The notes: generated from the letters alone by a model not told the origin. DNA of 64,000 nucleotides from Streptomyces monomycini (GCF_022271435.1 NZ_JAFIQY010000005.1:124001-188000), one strand, 5' to 3'. Positions 9,768 to 19,194 are shown, counted from the stretch's first letter. Made by a program: numbers and translations.

Positions 9768-12650
9768 CTACCCGGCGCGCAGGCAGTCCCGCGAGGCGCC
9801 GTCCTCGCACCCGTCGAGACCGGCGTCCTCCACGGCGTCCGGCTCCAGCCGCGTCGCCAGATCGGTACGGCGCTGGACGCCCAGCTTCCGGTAGGCCCGG
9901 GTCAGATGCTGCTCCACGGTGCTGATCGTGATGAACAGCGCCCCGGCGATCTGCCGGTTGGTGTAGCCACGGGCGGCGAGCGTCGCGACCCGCAGCTCCG
10001 CGCCGCTCAGCTCGGCGGGCGGACGGCACGCGCCGACCGCCCCGGACCGCTCGGGCGGGCAGGCGCTCGCCGCACCCACCGGCGAGGCCTTCAGGACGGG
10101 CGCCTTGATGCCGCACTCCCGCATCAGCTGCTGCGCCTTGCGCGCCGCGATGCGGGCCCGGCTGTCGTCGTTCATGTCCCAGTAGCTGTACGACAGTTCC
10201 GCCATCGCGTACGCGAACTCCAGCCGGTGCCCGCCGCGCTGGAGGATGTCCATCGCCTCCCCGAGGAGCCGCGGCCGGTCCGCGCGCTCGGCCAGCGCCG
10301 CCAGCACCCGCAGCGCGACGCCCCGCGTCCACAGCTGGCGGCACCCGGTACGGACCAGCTCCTCCTCCAGCAGGGCCCGCGCGCGGCGGTCGTCCCCGAG
10401 CGCGACATGGACCTGCGCGGCGTCGGTCCGCCACGGAACCAGCCCGGACAGGTCCAGGCGCCACCGCGCCATCAGGTCACCGCAGCGGTGGAAGTCCTCC
10501 AGCGCGGCGTACGGCCGGCCGGCGGCGAGCTGGTAGTGGCCGCGGGCCCAGAGATACAGCAGCCCGGCGGGCGTCCGGAACGCCGCGTCGGGCACGGGGA
10601 CCTTCAGATGGGCCGCCGCCTCGTCCAGCCGTCCCGTGGCGGCCTTCGTGTACAGCAGCGCGGCGACCGGGGCGGCGACGGCCGCCCCCCACCCTTCGGG
10701 CGGGACGACGGTGAGCGCGGTGTGCGCCGACTCCTCCGCCGCGGCCAGCTCGCCGAGTCTGATCTCGATGAACGCCTTGGCCGCGGCGAACAGCGACTGC
10801 CACATGGGCGTACGGTGCTCCCGCGCCTCGGCGAGCAGGATCTCGCACCAGCGGGCGGCCTCCGGCAGCCCGTCGGCGACGACGAGCGCGACCAGCGCGG
10901 CCAGCCCCGCCGCCGGAGTACGGTCCTCCGGCCGGGTCTCCTGGAGGATCCGCTCCGCGCGGCCCGTCACGTCGCCGGTCACCCTCTGGTCCAGTACGGA
11001 CGCCATCAGGGCCAGCGCGCGCTGCTGGGTCTCCTGCTCAGGCGTCAGGTCGGGGGCCCGGCCACCCGCCGCCGTACCGCGATACGGGCCCGCGGCCACC
11101 TCGGCGCGGTACTTCCCCGCCAGCCCCGGATACCCGTACGCGAACCAGAACCGCACCGGATCCAGCGCCGCCCCCGCGCTTCCCCCCGCCGCCTCCTCCT
11201 CCTGCTCCTCCCCCTCCACGATCCGCAGAACCTCCAAGGCATCGTCCGCCCTGCCGAACCACAGCAGATGGCCGACCAGTGCCTTCATGGCGCGCACCGT
11301 GAGCCGCCCGGCCGGTGCCGCGTCGGTGAGCGCCGACAGGTGCCGTACGGCGGCGGACGGGTCGACCCGCCACCCGGCGCGCACCAGCGCGAGCCTGACC
11401 TCCAGCAACTGCCGCTCGTCCGCACAGCTGTCCCTGGCCACGCGCAGGCAGTCCAGCGCGGTGCCCACCTCGTCGCGGGCCAGCGCTTCCTCCGCCGCCT
11501 CCAGCAGTACGGGCAGCGCCCATGGCGCGTCGACGGTCTCCGCGGCCACCAGGTGACGGGCCAGTGCGGTCGCCGGCGCACCGTACTCGTACAGCACTTG
11601 GGCGACGCGGGCCTCCAAGCGCGCGCTGCGCGGCGGTTCCGCCCGCCGTAGCACCGCCGTCCGCCCCGCCTCGTGACGGAACCGGCCATGGGCGAGCAGC
11701 CCCATGTCGTGCAAGGCGCGCAGGCTGCGTTCGCCGGTCTGGCGGGACACCCCGAGCAGTTCGGCGGGCCCGGCGTGCGCGGCCCGTTCCCCGAGCACCG
11801 CCAGCAGCCAGGCGGTACGCCGCGTGAGGTCGTCGCTGCGGCTCAGGCACTGCGCCACGGCACGTTCGTACGCCTCACCGGGCACCGGCCCCGTACCCCC
11901 GGCCCGCTCCGCGTCCGCGTAGTCGTCCAGCAGCGCCTCCATCAACAGCGGGCTGCCGCCGCTCAGCCGGTGGAATTCCGCAACGGGCGGCGCCGAACGC
12001 CGCCCTTTCTGCCCGGCGGCCAGCATGGCTACAACACCGTCTCGCGGCAACGGACCGACATGCAGGAATCGGCACGCCGTACTGCGCAGCAATTCCCGCC
12101 GCACCGGACTGTCCTCCCACGCCGTACCGTTGCTTTCCCCGAGAACCACCAGAATCCTGCTGACAGCCAGCCGCCGCACCACATACGCCACGCATTCCAG
12201 CGAATAGGCGTCGGCCTGATGGACATCGTCGATGCATACGACGACCGGCCGCTTCCTGGCCTGGGCGAACAGAATGCCGCACACCCGCGGAACGACGTTC
12301 ACGGCGATCTCGGCGGGAAGCGTCTCCTCGGCCGCCCGCACCGGCGCGCCACCGCCCCCGGCCGGCGGCGGCAGCCACACCACCGGTTCCGCGCCCGCGC
12401 CGGCCAGCTCCGCCGTACGCAGCAACTGCCCGGCCGCACGCAGCGGCACGTCCTTCTCCGCCGCGACCGCCGTGGCCTGCAACCACAAGGCTCCGGTGGG
12501 CGCGGCCCGCTCCCGGAAGGCGCGCAGCAGGGCCGTCTTGCCACCGCCCACCGCGCCACTGACCACCACCGCGCCCCCACGCCCGGCCGCGCAGGCGTCG
12601 AGCAGGCCCTCCAGGACGGAGAGCTCCGTGTCCCGCTCCACCAACTTCAT
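9768..12650 (-). CDS. LuxR-family ATP-binding (LAL) transcriptional regulator
   Basis: This 960-residue LAL regulator starts at the ATG at 12650, giving [18 protein letters not shown], the standard beginning of the family. Walker A is [11 protein letters not shown] (about residue 32) and Walker [14 protein letters not shown] long TPR-like helical middle follows. The C-terminal LuxR helix-turn-helix reads [20 protein letters not shown] (positions 9,900-10,020). An upstream ATG at 12749 would add 33 residues unlike the family. LAL proteins commonly activate polyketide and peptide clusters; as the outermost cluster gene it probably works with the StrR-like regulator. Confidence 0.93.
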   Translation of the reverse strand: MKLVERDTELSVLEGLLDACAAGRGGAVVVSGAVGGGKTALLRAFRERAAPTGALWLQATAVAAEKDVPLRAAGQLLRTAELAGAGAEPVVWLPPPAGGGGAPVRAAEETLPAEIAVNVVPRVCGILFAQARKRPVVVCIDDVHQADAYSLECVAYVVRRLAVSRILVVLGESNGTAWEDSPVRRELLRSTACRFLHVGPLPRDGVVAMLAAGQKGRRSAPPVAEFHRLSGGSPLLMEALLDDYADAERAGGTGPVPGEAYERAVAQCLSRSDDLTRRTAWLLAVLGERAAHAGPAELLGVSRQTGERSLRALHDMGLLAHGRFRHEAGRTAVLRRAEPPRSARLEARVAQVLYEYGAPATALARHLVAAETVDAPWALPVLLEAAEEALARDEVGTALDCLRVARDSCADERQLLEVRLALVRAGWRVDPSAAVRHLSALTDAAPAGRLTVRAMKALVGHLLWFGRADDALEVLRIVEGEEQEEEAAGGSAGAALDPVRFWFAYGYPGLAGKYRAEVAAGPYRGTAAGGRAPDLTPEQETQQRALALMASVLDQRVTGDVTGRAERILQETRPEDRTPAAGLAALVALVVADGLPEAARWCEILLAEAREHRTPMWQSLFAAAKAFIEIRLGELAAAEESAHTALTVVPPEGWGAAVAAPVAALLYTKAATGRLDEAAAHLKVPVPDAAFRTPAGLLYLWARGHYQLAAGRPYAALEDFHRCGDLMARWRLDLSGLVPWRTDAAQVHVALGDDRRARALLEEELVRTGCRQLWTRGVALRVLAALAERADRPRLLGEAMDILQRGGHRLEFAYAMAELSYSYWDMNDDSRARIAARKAQQLMRECGIKAPVLKASPVGAASACPPERSGAVGACRPPAELSGAELRVATLAARGYTNRQIAGALFITISTVEQHLTRAYRKLGVQRRTDLATRLEPDAVEDAGLDGCEDGASRDCLRAG

Positions 12651-13226
12651 GAGCCGGTTCACCCCCGTATCCGGACTCGCGTTGTTCAGTTGGACGGATA
12701 TCCAGCCGCAACCGACCCTTCGGATCCAACGGTCACAGGAAATCCACACCGGCCGGTCCCCCGGCCTCCGGAACGGTCACCGCCCGCGTCCGCACCCCGG
12801 CGCCGACCGCCCCGCCTAACATGTTCCGTATTACCTCAACATTACCCCGGCCCGACCCTCCGACCAGGCCGCACCGGAAAGTATTTCAGGAGTCCACCAT
12901 TCCCCTCCGAAGCCCTCCCCGCGACCTCCCCCAAAACCCTCACGGCGCGTAACGAAAAGCACTGGAGATCCCCGCGAATCCGCCCCCAGAAGAACGCCCC
13001 GAACCCAACCCACCCGCCCACCCCGACTGCCCCAACCACCCCAACCACCCCAAAGGCACCGACCATCCCCCTCCTCCCCTGCCGCCCCATGCCAGCCGGA
13101 TGCGCCACCGGAATCCCGCCGTCCCACTCGAAGGCATCGGCAGAGCGGAAACAGCACTCTCCCCTCCGCGCGAGGCCTGTGCTGGACTGTCCCGACACCA
13201 TCCGTACACGACATGGGGTGCATGCG
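12651..13226. other. 576-bp intergenic region at the right edge of the peptide cluster
   Basis: Divergent promoter region between the LAL gene and the F420-type reductase. The part 12,990-13,080 is C-rich low complexity with repeated CCCCAACCA-type words. No protein with family resemblance was found; the long antisense frame here has no recognisable domain. Confidence 0.5.
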
Positions 13227-13682
13227 ATGCCTCTTGAGGGCGAGTACGAGCCGAGTCCGGCACAGTGGGTGCGCGACCAGGTGGAGCTGTACGAGAGTTC
13301 GGGTGGCACCCAGGGCACGACGCTCTGGGACACCGGCCTGCCGGTCGTCATCGTCACGATGCGCGGCGCGAAGAGCGGCAGGATCCGCAAGATTCCCCTG
13401 ATGCGCGTGGAGCACGAGGGGCGGTACGCGGCGGTGGCCTCGAAGGGCGGCTTCCCGCGCCACCCCGTCTGGTACTTCAACCTCAAGGCCGACCCGCAGG
13501 TGGAACTCCAGGACGGCCCCGAACGCCGACGCATGACCGCCCGTGAAATCACCGGGGACGAGAAGGCCCAGTGGTGGCAACGCGCGGTCGCCGCGTTTCC
13601 GGCGTACGCCGACTACCAGCAGAAGACCGACCGCGTGATCCCCGTCTTCGTACTCGAACCCGAGCCCCTGCACAAAGGCTGA
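13227..13682 (+). CDS. Deazaflavin (F420)-dependent nitroreductase-family oxidoreductase
   Basis: This 151-residue single-domain protein has the split-barrel signature of the DDN-like family: [36 protein letters not shown], then [31 protein letters not shown] and [21 protein letters not shown]. These are conserved F420- and substrate-binding segments. The family reduces quinones or nitro compounds with F420H2; the substrate is unknown. The ATG at 13227 fits the usual family N-terminus. It stands alone, followed in the same frame by a toxin remnant. Confidence 0.9.
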   Translation: MPLEGEYEPSPAQWVRDQVELYESSGGTQGTTLWDTGLPVVIVTMRGAKSGRIRKIPLMRVEHEGRYAAVASKGGFPRHPVWYFNLKADPQVELQDGPERRRMTAREITGDEKAQWWQRAVAAFPAYADYQQKTDRVIPVFVLEPEPLHKG

Positions 13683-13948
13683 TCGAACGGGCAGGACATC
13701 AAAATCGAGACGCCCCACGTAGGATCGAGTGGTCTCGACGTCATCGGCCCGAACGGCGAGTACGTCCACGTCGGCGGCGGCGCCGAGGCCGGCAAGCCCT
13801 CCAAGTTCGGCAGCGCCCTCAAAATCGGCAAGCACGCGGCCGACCAGGCCGGCATGAAGGCCGTCTCACACCGGAATCGGCCGTCAAACAGACCAAGAAG
13901 GTATTCGGAGAAGAGAATGTGCGCATCTTCACGCTGCCGATCTGCTAG
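13683..13948 (+). pseudogene. Frameshifted C-terminal tail of a polymorphic toxin
   Basis: The first reading frame (from about 13692) reads GLDVIGPNGEYVHVGGGAEA, then KFGSALKIGKHAADQAGMKA. At about 13865 the homology moves to another frame: TPESAVKQTKKVFGEENVRI, FTLPIC and a TAG stop at 13946. Together they resemble the C-terminal nuclease-type domain of CdiA/Rhs-like toxins, perhaps the CdiA tRNase-like family; that assignment is from memory and tentative. No start codon, delivery domain or repeat region precedes it. An intact gene follows 2 nt after the stop, a typical toxin-immunity spacing. Confidence 0.65.
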
Positions 13949-13950
13949 CC

Positions 13951-14523
13951 ATGACTGACGGATTCATCCGCTGGTACCGGGAATCGGCGGCCGTACCGGC
14001 CTTCACCGAACAGACGGAGCTCTTCGTGGCACACGGCATCGCCCTCGTACATCCGGTACGGGGCCGAGCCGTCGTCCTCGACGTCGAAGGAGACGGTGTC
14101 CTCATGCGCCAGGAGGAACTCGCCCGCCTCCTGGGCCTGCGCATCGCGTCCCTCACCATGCAGTGGTGGTTCTCCGCGGACACCGACGTGGTCGACGAGT
14201 ACGCGTACGACCCGCTCGGCCGTGAGATCCAGACGCTGTGGCTGGACGGCCTCACACCCCAACAGGCCGACACGGCCGTCCTAGCGGCAGCGACGAGCCT
14301 CCCGACACCGACCCGCGCCGTGATCGTCGACCGGCAGGGCACGGGCGACCCCGCCGACTGGGACTCGGCCATCCTGTACGACGGAGAGCGCCTGCCGCCC
14401 GCCCACGACCGGGTGTTCCTGTGTCATCCGCTCGCAGAAAGGCTCCTGCGAGTACAGCCAGGGCTGAGGAGGGACGAGACCGGGGGCGGCTTGTCGTTGG
14501 TGTCTCCCGCCCGTCCGCACTGA
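13951..14523 (+). CDS. Probable immunity protein left without its toxin
   Basis: This 190-residue soluble protein (MTDGFIRWYRESAAVPAFTE, then QWWFSADTDVVDEYAYDPLG, LWLDGLTPQQAD) has no signal peptide or catalytic motif that I recognise. It begins 2 nt after the stop of the broken toxin tail and is followed by a strong hairpin at 14547-14582. Position suggests the cognate immunity gene, kept intact while the toxin decayed. No family is assigned with confidence. Confidence 0.6.
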   Translation: MTDGFIRWYRESAAVPAFTEQTELFVAHGIALVHPVRGRAVVLDVEGDGVLMRQEELARLLGLRIASLTMQWWFSADTDVVDEYAYDPLGREIQTLWLDGLTPQQADTAVLAAATSLPTPTRAVIVDRQGTGDPADWDSAILYDGERLPPAHDRVFLCHPLAERLLRVQPGLRRDETGGGLSLVSPARPH

Positions 14524-14546
14524 CACTCGGAGACAGTGCACCGCGC

Positions 14547-14582
14547 GGCGGCTGCACCAGGGACGCCCCTGGTGCAGCCGCC
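14547..14582 (+). terminator. Rho-independent-like terminator after the orphan immunity gene
   Basis: A perfect 16-bp stem (GGCGGCTGCACCAGGG at 14547-14562, its complement at 14567-14582) has a 4-nt loop and starts 24 nt after the stop codon at 14523. Confidence 0.75.
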
Positions 14583-14689
14583 GCCCCCACAGCAGGGCGA
14601 GGGGCTCGGAAACGGGGCGTCAGCTACTGCACTGGCCCTCAGCTCTACCGCGCTCGCGGGTCGGTGGTGTGACACGTACACGGTGGCGG

Positions 14690-15466
14690 CGGCCCGGTCG
14701 CTCGTGTAGGTGCAGCAGCCGGGGCGGCTGGCCCTACCGGAGGCCCTACGGGGTGGCCGGCCGGACCGAGGCGCGACCGGTCACCGCCGTCATCGTCGGG
14801 CGAGGGACAGAAGCACCTGGTAGAAGTCACCATCGACACCGATGGTGCAGCCGGAAACGCCACCGGAACACTCAAGGCCACCGATGGCCACCCGTTCTGG
14901 GTCGCCACCGTAGCCAGTGGATGGACGCCAAGGCTGATCAGCTCCGCACCTCCGACGGTGACCTGCGCGAGGTCGTCGGCACCCGCGCCCGGACCGAGGC
15001 CCGTAGGGTCTGCAACCTCTCCGTGGCGGGTATCCACACGTACTATGTGCTGGCGGGCGCGACGCCGGTACTCGTTCATAAGAGTGGATGTGGAAATGTC
15101 GCGCTGGGGCAGAATGCTGAAGGCACATATGAGTGGGCCGAAAAACTGGGCCACAAACACTTCGGAAAAGCGGAATACTGGCAAGGGCCGGTAGAGGCGG
15201 CGATCAGGGATACCAGCAATATCCTTCACGTAAACATGAAGGGAGTCGGGTCTTTCGTCGATGCCGCGCGGGACGGGCTTGCCCCGGGGCACCCATATGC
15301 CACAGATATCGAGATGGGCATGATTGTAAGGTCTGTGGTTCATGGTGGACGTTCGTGGGACAGCATAAAGTTCTACCGGCCAGGTAAGGATGGTTCTCTC
15401 ATTGAATTCTCAGTGCCGGAACCTAACTGGGGTTCATTCGGCAGAATTCGCCCTTACATAGATTGA
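14690..15466 (+). pseudogene. Broken polymorphic toxin: Hint-like pretoxin region plus intact C-terminal domain
   Basis: The pieces lie in two alternating frames. One frame has EARPVTAVIVG (about 14770-14800). Another has QKHLVEVTIDTDGAAGNATG, then TLKATDGHPFWVA (14808-14910). The first frame resumes with QWMDAKADQLRTSDG and IHTYYVLAGATPVLVHKSG (about 14920-15087). These are the usual pieces of the Hint/pretoxin segment of actinobacterial polymorphic toxins, so there are at least two frameshifts. After it the tip domain is open to the TGA at 15464 (about 125 residues, with TYEWAEKLGHKHFGKAEYWQ and GRSWDSIKFYRPGKDG); I cannot name its family. The tip is clearly lower in GC. A likely immunity gene starts 4 nt later. 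Confidence 0.7.
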
Positions 15467-15470
15467 GTTC

Positions 15471-16181
15471 GTGGACGGTGTAGTGCTGATGGGAACGATC
15501 AACTTCGATCTATATCCGGAGATTCGGGATGCTGGCTCACTATCTTCGGCCATGGCCGAAGCAGCAGATAAGGCCGGACTCGATTTGCCCGGAGTGCGCA
15601 GTCAATCCGAGGTTGGCCCGGGCGTGATCTCCACCGCGCAGGTGGATTCCAGTCGCGGAAAGGTCTTGGTGTGGCTCGACGAGTCCACAAGGACATTCTT
15701 CGTTGGCATCCAAGAGGGCCGGTTCGTCTGGGCGGAAGGTGCCACCGACGATCTCGCTGCCCTGGTTGCTGCATCTGTAGCGTGGCGTGATGGAATGTTT
15801 GTAGGCGAGTTCGCAAATAACTTTCCTTTCATGACGCTGACGCGACTCGCTAAGGCTCGAGAGATGGGCGATCCGGTCCCGGCCCAGTGGGACTGGCTCC
15901 TGAATTCAGAGACATTCGAAGAGGAGCGGCCTCTCGTGGAGGCCGCTTGCACCGAGTATCGCCTACGTCAACTGTTCCCGAATTTGAGCCATGGGACATT
16001 GCGACTCAGTACGAATCTTGGAGTGCAGGGATCGCGCGAGATTCACATCAAGCCTATGGATGGAGGTCGCTATCGTGTCGAAGATACTTCAGTATCTGGT
16101 TCGCCTTACGACACTGGCAGCTTGATGGAGGCGGTCGTAACCGCCGCCGGATTTCTTGATCGATGCCCAGATTCGGAATGA
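15471..16181 (+). CDS. DUF6193-like protein, probable immunity gene of the adjacent toxin
   Basis: The protein has 236 residues from a GTG at 15471, or 230 from the ATG at 15489, which gives MGTINFDLYPEIRDAGSLSS. The pattern FDLYPEI, VWLDESTRTFFVGIQEGR and RLAKAREMGDPVPAQWDWLL resembles the DUF6193 family as I remember it; biochemical function is unknown. It starts 4 nt after the stop of the toxin tip and shares its lower GC and less biased codon use, so both probably arrived together. The hairpin at 16325-16353 probably ends the transcript. Confidence 0.65.
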   Translation: MDGVVLMGTINFDLYPEIRDAGSLSSAMAEAADKAGLDLPGVRSQSEVGPGVISTAQVDSSRGKVLVWLDESTRTFFVGIQEGRFVWAEGATDDLAALVAASVAWRDGMFVGEFANNFPFMTLTRLAKAREMGDPVPAQWDWLLNSETFEEERPLVEAACTEYRLRQLFPNLSHGTLRLSTNLGVQGSREIHIKPMDGGRYRVEDTSVSGSPYDTGSLMEAVVTAAGFLDRCPDSE

Positions 16182-16560
16182 GGTGACTTCCTTTGTTGTA
16201 GCGATCCCTCACGGGCACGGGCTTCCGTCCGCGATTTTCCCAGCGCTCCGAAACGTTGGAATTTCCAGTCAGATGCGCCCTGTCGAGGCTTCTGGGGAGC
16301 TAGACGACAGTAGTTGACGGAAACGGCGGCGAACACTGGGGGTGTTCGCCGCCACTGTCATGCGTGCAGTCAGAAGTGGTTGAGGACGGCCCATAGTTGA
16401 CATGATCTAGATTGTTGTTGCGGACGAAGTTGCCGACTCTAAGACAGCGTTTCCTTTGGTGCTGATGAGTCGTTGAGCAGTTCATGGTGGGCTTGGTGGA
16501 ACGGCTGGCACCCAACGAGTTGTGAGGGATGTTCCGGCGGGTGGTTCCGCCCACGGAGGT
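16182..16560 (+). other. Intergenic stretch with one terminator
   Basis: Apart from the hairpin at 16325-16353 nothing gene-like was found. A short frame at 16200-16316 (AIPHGHGLPSAIFPALRNVG) has no recognised family and no clear start. Confidence 0.4.
16325..16353 (+). terminator. 12-bp perfect hairpin downstream of the DUF6193-like gene
   Basis: GGCGGCGAACAC (16325-16336), loop TGGGG, then the exact complement (16342-16353). It lies 144 nt after the stop codon and is the first strong hairpin in that direction. Confidence 0.6.
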
Positions 16561-16599
16561 CAAACGTCCGCAGGGCGGCGGCCGGCGGCGGTCCCAGGG

Positions 16600-16870
16600 G
16601 CGCCGCTGCACCAGATCCTGGACAGGTACAACGGGCACGGCCTGGGGCTGCGGCTGGGCGTGGCGAACCTCCACGAAGTCGGCCAGGCAACCCCCGAGAT
16701 GACCCGCGCTCTGGCCCGGTACGTGAGCTGCGTGCACGTCAAGGACTACCGGCCCGCCAACGGCGGCGGACGGTCCTTCTGTCCGGCTGGCGAGGGCGTG
16801 GTGCCATACGGCGAGGTGCCGCCGCTGCTGCACGCGGCCGGGTCGGCGCTGCCGTACGCGCTGACTGTTA
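16600..16870 (+). pseudogene. Fragment of a sugar phosphate isomerase/epimerase (AP-endonuclease-2-like TIM barrel)
   Basis: About 90 residues (ILDRYNGHGLGLRLGVANLH, RALARYVSCVHVKDYRP, GEGVVPYGEVPPLLHAAGS) match the C-terminal half of xylose-isomerase-like TIM-barrel epimerases, including the VxxVHVKD strand. The N-terminal half is missing, and after LPYALTV the frame runs into unrelated sequence. This is a relic in the same decayed island as the toxin pieces. Confidence 0.7.
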
Positions 16871-16985
16871 GATTATTCCCATTGGGGATCCACATGAAGC
16901 TGATCCGAATCGCCAGGCACACACCGGCCAAGGGCAGTGAGCGCTAGCAGCCCAGAGCACCCCTCCTTCACTCCAACTTTTCAAG

Positions 16986-18181
16986 GTGGATTCCTTCGGG
17001 ATGCCCATATCAACTTCCCGCCGTGGCGCCGTCTCACGGCTGATCGCCCCTGTGCTGACTGCGGCGGCTCTCCTTACGGGTCTGATAACTACGGCGTCCG
17101 CTACCACCGGCACCACGGCAGCAATCGCCGCGGAGTCGGTGACCGACAAGCAGAACTGGAAGGTTCCGAGACTGGCCGCTTCCAGGCCTCGATCATTAGG
17201 GGCACTCCGGCTGGCGGATCGATGAGCTCTCCGACAATGTCGAGAGATGGCTGGTGGCAGCACACCCCAATGTGGTGCTGCTGCACATCGGCACCAATGA
17301 CATGGACCAGAACTACGACCCGGATGCGGCCCCGGAACGGCTCGGCGGGCTGATGGACCAGGTCACCACAGCTGCTCCGGGCGTCACCGTACTCGTCTCT
17401 TCGGTGGTCCCGTTCAAGGACCCGCAAGTGGAAAGGCGAGTGGAGAAGTTCAATGTCGCGGTCCCGCGTATTGTCGCCGAACGCCGGAACAAGGAGCTTG
17501 CCGTCGGATACGTCGGTATGGGCGACATCACCACGACAGACATCGCCGACCGGCTCCATCCTCCATCCCAATGACAACGGCTACGTCAAGATGGCTCACG
17601 CCTTCTGCCGTGGCGTATCCCCGGCGGCGGTCGGATGGATCCGACCGCGCGTCGAGGTCAAGCCCGCGCCGCCCTATCGGACGCCCATGGGTGACTACGG
17701 CGTTGACGTCAACGGCGATGGCAAAGCTGATTTCCTCTCGGTCGACACGAAGGGCGCCGTCCACGCTTGGCTCAACAACGGCGGTGCCGGACATGGGGGA
17801 TGGGCCAACCGCGGTCGCATCACCATCGACGCAAAGGCACCTGCCAGCAGGGTACGCTTCGCGGACATCAATGGTGACGGCAAGGCCAACTACCTCGTCG
17901 TCGACGACTACGGCGCCGTCCGCGCTTGGCTGAACAAGGGCGGGGACGGCCACGGCGGCTGGTCCGATCGCGGCCAGATGGCCACCGGCAGCGGTGCCCC
18001 CGGCAGCTGCGTCCGTTTCGCCGACATCGACGGTGACGGCAAGGCCGACTACCTCGTGGTGGAGGACAACGGCCCCATCTACGCCTGGGTCAACAACGGC
18101 GGTGATGGGCACGGCGGGTGGGCCAACCGCGGCCAGATAGCCGCCGGTCTCGCCGGACCTGGTGACAGGGCACGCATCTAA
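16986..18181 (+). pseudogene. Secreted SGNH/GDSL hydrolase with FG-GAP repeats, disrupted
   Basis: A signal peptide (MPISTSRRGAVSRLIAPVLT, ATG at 17001) runs out of frame at 17225. The hydrolase core is in another frame after a TAG: GHSGWRIDELSDNVERWL, then HPNVVLLHIGTNDMDQNYD. The catalytic GDS block expected between the two is absent, which implies a deletion. At 17554-17567 the 7-bp word CTCCATC is tandemly duplicated and shifts the frame; removing one copy restores RLHPNDNGYVKMAHAFC. The C-terminal part (17,568-18,181) holds three FG-GAP/VCBS repeats of the form VDVNGDGKADFLSVD followed by AWLNNGGxGHGGW. The intact ancestor would be a secreted esterase or lipase. Confidence 0.8.
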
Positions 18182-18189
18182 GCGAAGAG

Positions 18190-18502
18190 GAACCGTCGGC
18201 GAATGGCGCGGCGGCCGCCTCGGCGAAGGCGGCGTCGCGTACTGCGGCGAGCAGCGCGGTGGTGCGCAGCACCCGACACAGGTCCAGGATGCCGGGGTCG
18301 GCCCAATCGGCCCGGCTCTGCGGTAGCGAGCGGGCACCGGGCCGCCGGGCGCCTATCAGCCGACGCCGAAGCCGTCGGCGTTGACGGTGCCGTGGATCTG
18401 GTGGCGTGGCTGCCAGGACTGGCGGTACAAGCCGTGGGCGGGGGCGGTGATCAGGGAGCCGAGGGGGAGTTCCGGGCCGAGGTAGGCGAGGTGGCGGCAC
18501 AT
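18190..18502 (-). pseudogene. egtC: egtC remnant (ergothioneine amidohydrolase), multiple frameshifts
   Basis: From the ATG at 18502 the protein begins MCRHLAYLGPELPLGSLITA and continues to NADGFGVG, the catalytic-Cys N-terminus of class II glutamine-amidotransferase-like EgtC. It then stops at 18356. The homology continues in other frames (ARYRRAGPI, then WADPGILDLCRVLRTTALLA, EAAAAPFADG) and ends at the junction with the FG-GAP relic. Cys2 is present but nearly all of the protein after residue 48 is lost or frameshifted. Confidence 0.8.
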
Positions 18503-18560
18503 CAGGGTCGCCTCCAGGGGGTGAGCTGCGTCTTTCGGGGGTCCGGCGGATTCGGGGCCC

Positions 18561-18955
18561 TCATGCGCCCGCCGTGTCCGCGTCGCGGGCGGTGCGGAAG
18601 CCGGCGAAGATCTGGCGCCGTACCGGCAGGTCCCAGTTGCGGAAGGTGCCCCGGCAGGCCACCGGGTCGACGGCGAAGGACCCGCCGCGCAGCACCTTGT
18701 ACGGGCCGCCGAAGAACACCTCCGAGTACTCGCGGTAGGGGAAGGCGGCGAAGCCGGGGCAGCGACGGGAGCGGCCGCCGGCCGGGTCGTGCCGGGCGGC
18801 CTTCTCCCACTCCTCCTCGGTGGGCAGCCGCCGGCCCGCCCACCGCGCGTACGCGTCGGCCTCGTACCAGCCCACGTGCAGAACCGGTTCATCCGGCGAC
18901 ACCGGCTCGGTGACACCGAAGCGCCGCCGCAGCCACTGGCCCCCACCGGATACCT
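18561..18955 (-). pseudogene. egtB: egtB C-terminal remnant (ergothioneine sulfoxide synthase)
   Basis: About 130 residues of the formylglycine-generating-enzyme-like domain remain: [57 protein letters not shown], then [20 protein letters not shown] and [20 protein letters not shown]. The DinB-like N-terminal domain is missing. Between GGRSRR and [17 protein letters not shown] a conserved stretch appears deleted. The frame extends upstream through the tRNA and terminators, which is not real coding. EgtC's start lies 58 nt downstream, the usual egtB-egtC order, so this is a decayed ergothioneine pair. Confidence 0.8.
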
Positions 18956-18996
18956 CCACCACCCCTAACCCCACCCCACCCCACCAGCAAAAACAC

Positions 18997-19029
18997 CAGC
19001 AGCCCCCTGTGAACCACAGGGGGCTGCTG
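18997..19029 (-). terminator. Second terminator downstream of tRNA-Leu
   Basis: A 15-bp perfect stem (18997-19011 with 19015-19029) has a 3-nt loop. On the minus strand it is followed closely by TTTTT, a classic intrinsic terminator in the tRNA direction. Confidence 0.8.
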
Positions 19030-19050
19030 CACGACCAATAACAGCAACAA

Positions 19051-19087
19051 GGCCGGTCAACCCGACAAACTGTCGGGTTGACCGGCC
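19051..19087 (-). terminator. First terminator downstream of tRNA-Leu
   Basis: GGCCGGTCAACCCGACA (19051-19067), a 3-nt loop and its exact complement (19071-19087) make a 17-bp stem, 23 nt past the tRNA end. On the minus strand a T-rich tract follows (TTGTTGCTGTTATTG). Confidence 0.85.
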
Positions 19088-19109
19088 TCATTGGGTCCGT
19101 TGACCTCTG

Positions 19110-19194
19110 TGTCCGAGGGGGGACTTGAACCCCCACGCCCGATAAAGGGCACTAGCACCTCAAGCTAGCGCGTCTGCCATTCCGCCACCCGGAC
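19110..19194 (-). tRNA. tRNA-Leu (anticodon GAG)
   Basis: Read on the minus strand the gene starts GTCCGGGTGGCGGAATGGCA and ends TCAAGTCCCCCCTCGGACA. The acceptor stem pairs GTCCGGG with CTCGGAC. The anticodon arm CTAGC-TTGAGGT-GCTAG gives anticodon GAG (reads CUC/CUU), and a long variable arm follows as in class II tRNA-Leu. The T arm contains GTTCAAGTC. CCA is not encoded. Two strong terminators follow. It marks the right end of the decayed island, and tRNA genes are common integration sites, though no att repeat was found. Confidence 0.96.

Noticed and set aside
12680..12712. StrR-type binding site upstream of the LAL gene
   Set aside because: GTTCAGTTG-N11-AGCCGCAAC resembles the remembered consensus only in part; too many mismatches to call.
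12831..13835. 334-residue open frame on the minus strand over the F420-type reductase
   Set aside because: The plus-strand reductase shows family motifs; this frame does not, and it also crosses the toxin relic.
18956..19110. Upstream extension of the egtB fragment as coding sequence
   Set aside because: The frame is open but passes through two strong terminators and the tRNA gene; the encoded Trp/Cys-rich peptide is not EgtB-like.
19110..19194. attL/attR-type repeat of the tRNA-Leu 3' end flanking the decayed island
   Set aside because: I found no second copy of the tRNA end between 12.7 and 19.1 kb, and no integrase gene; integration at this tRNA remains only a suggestion.
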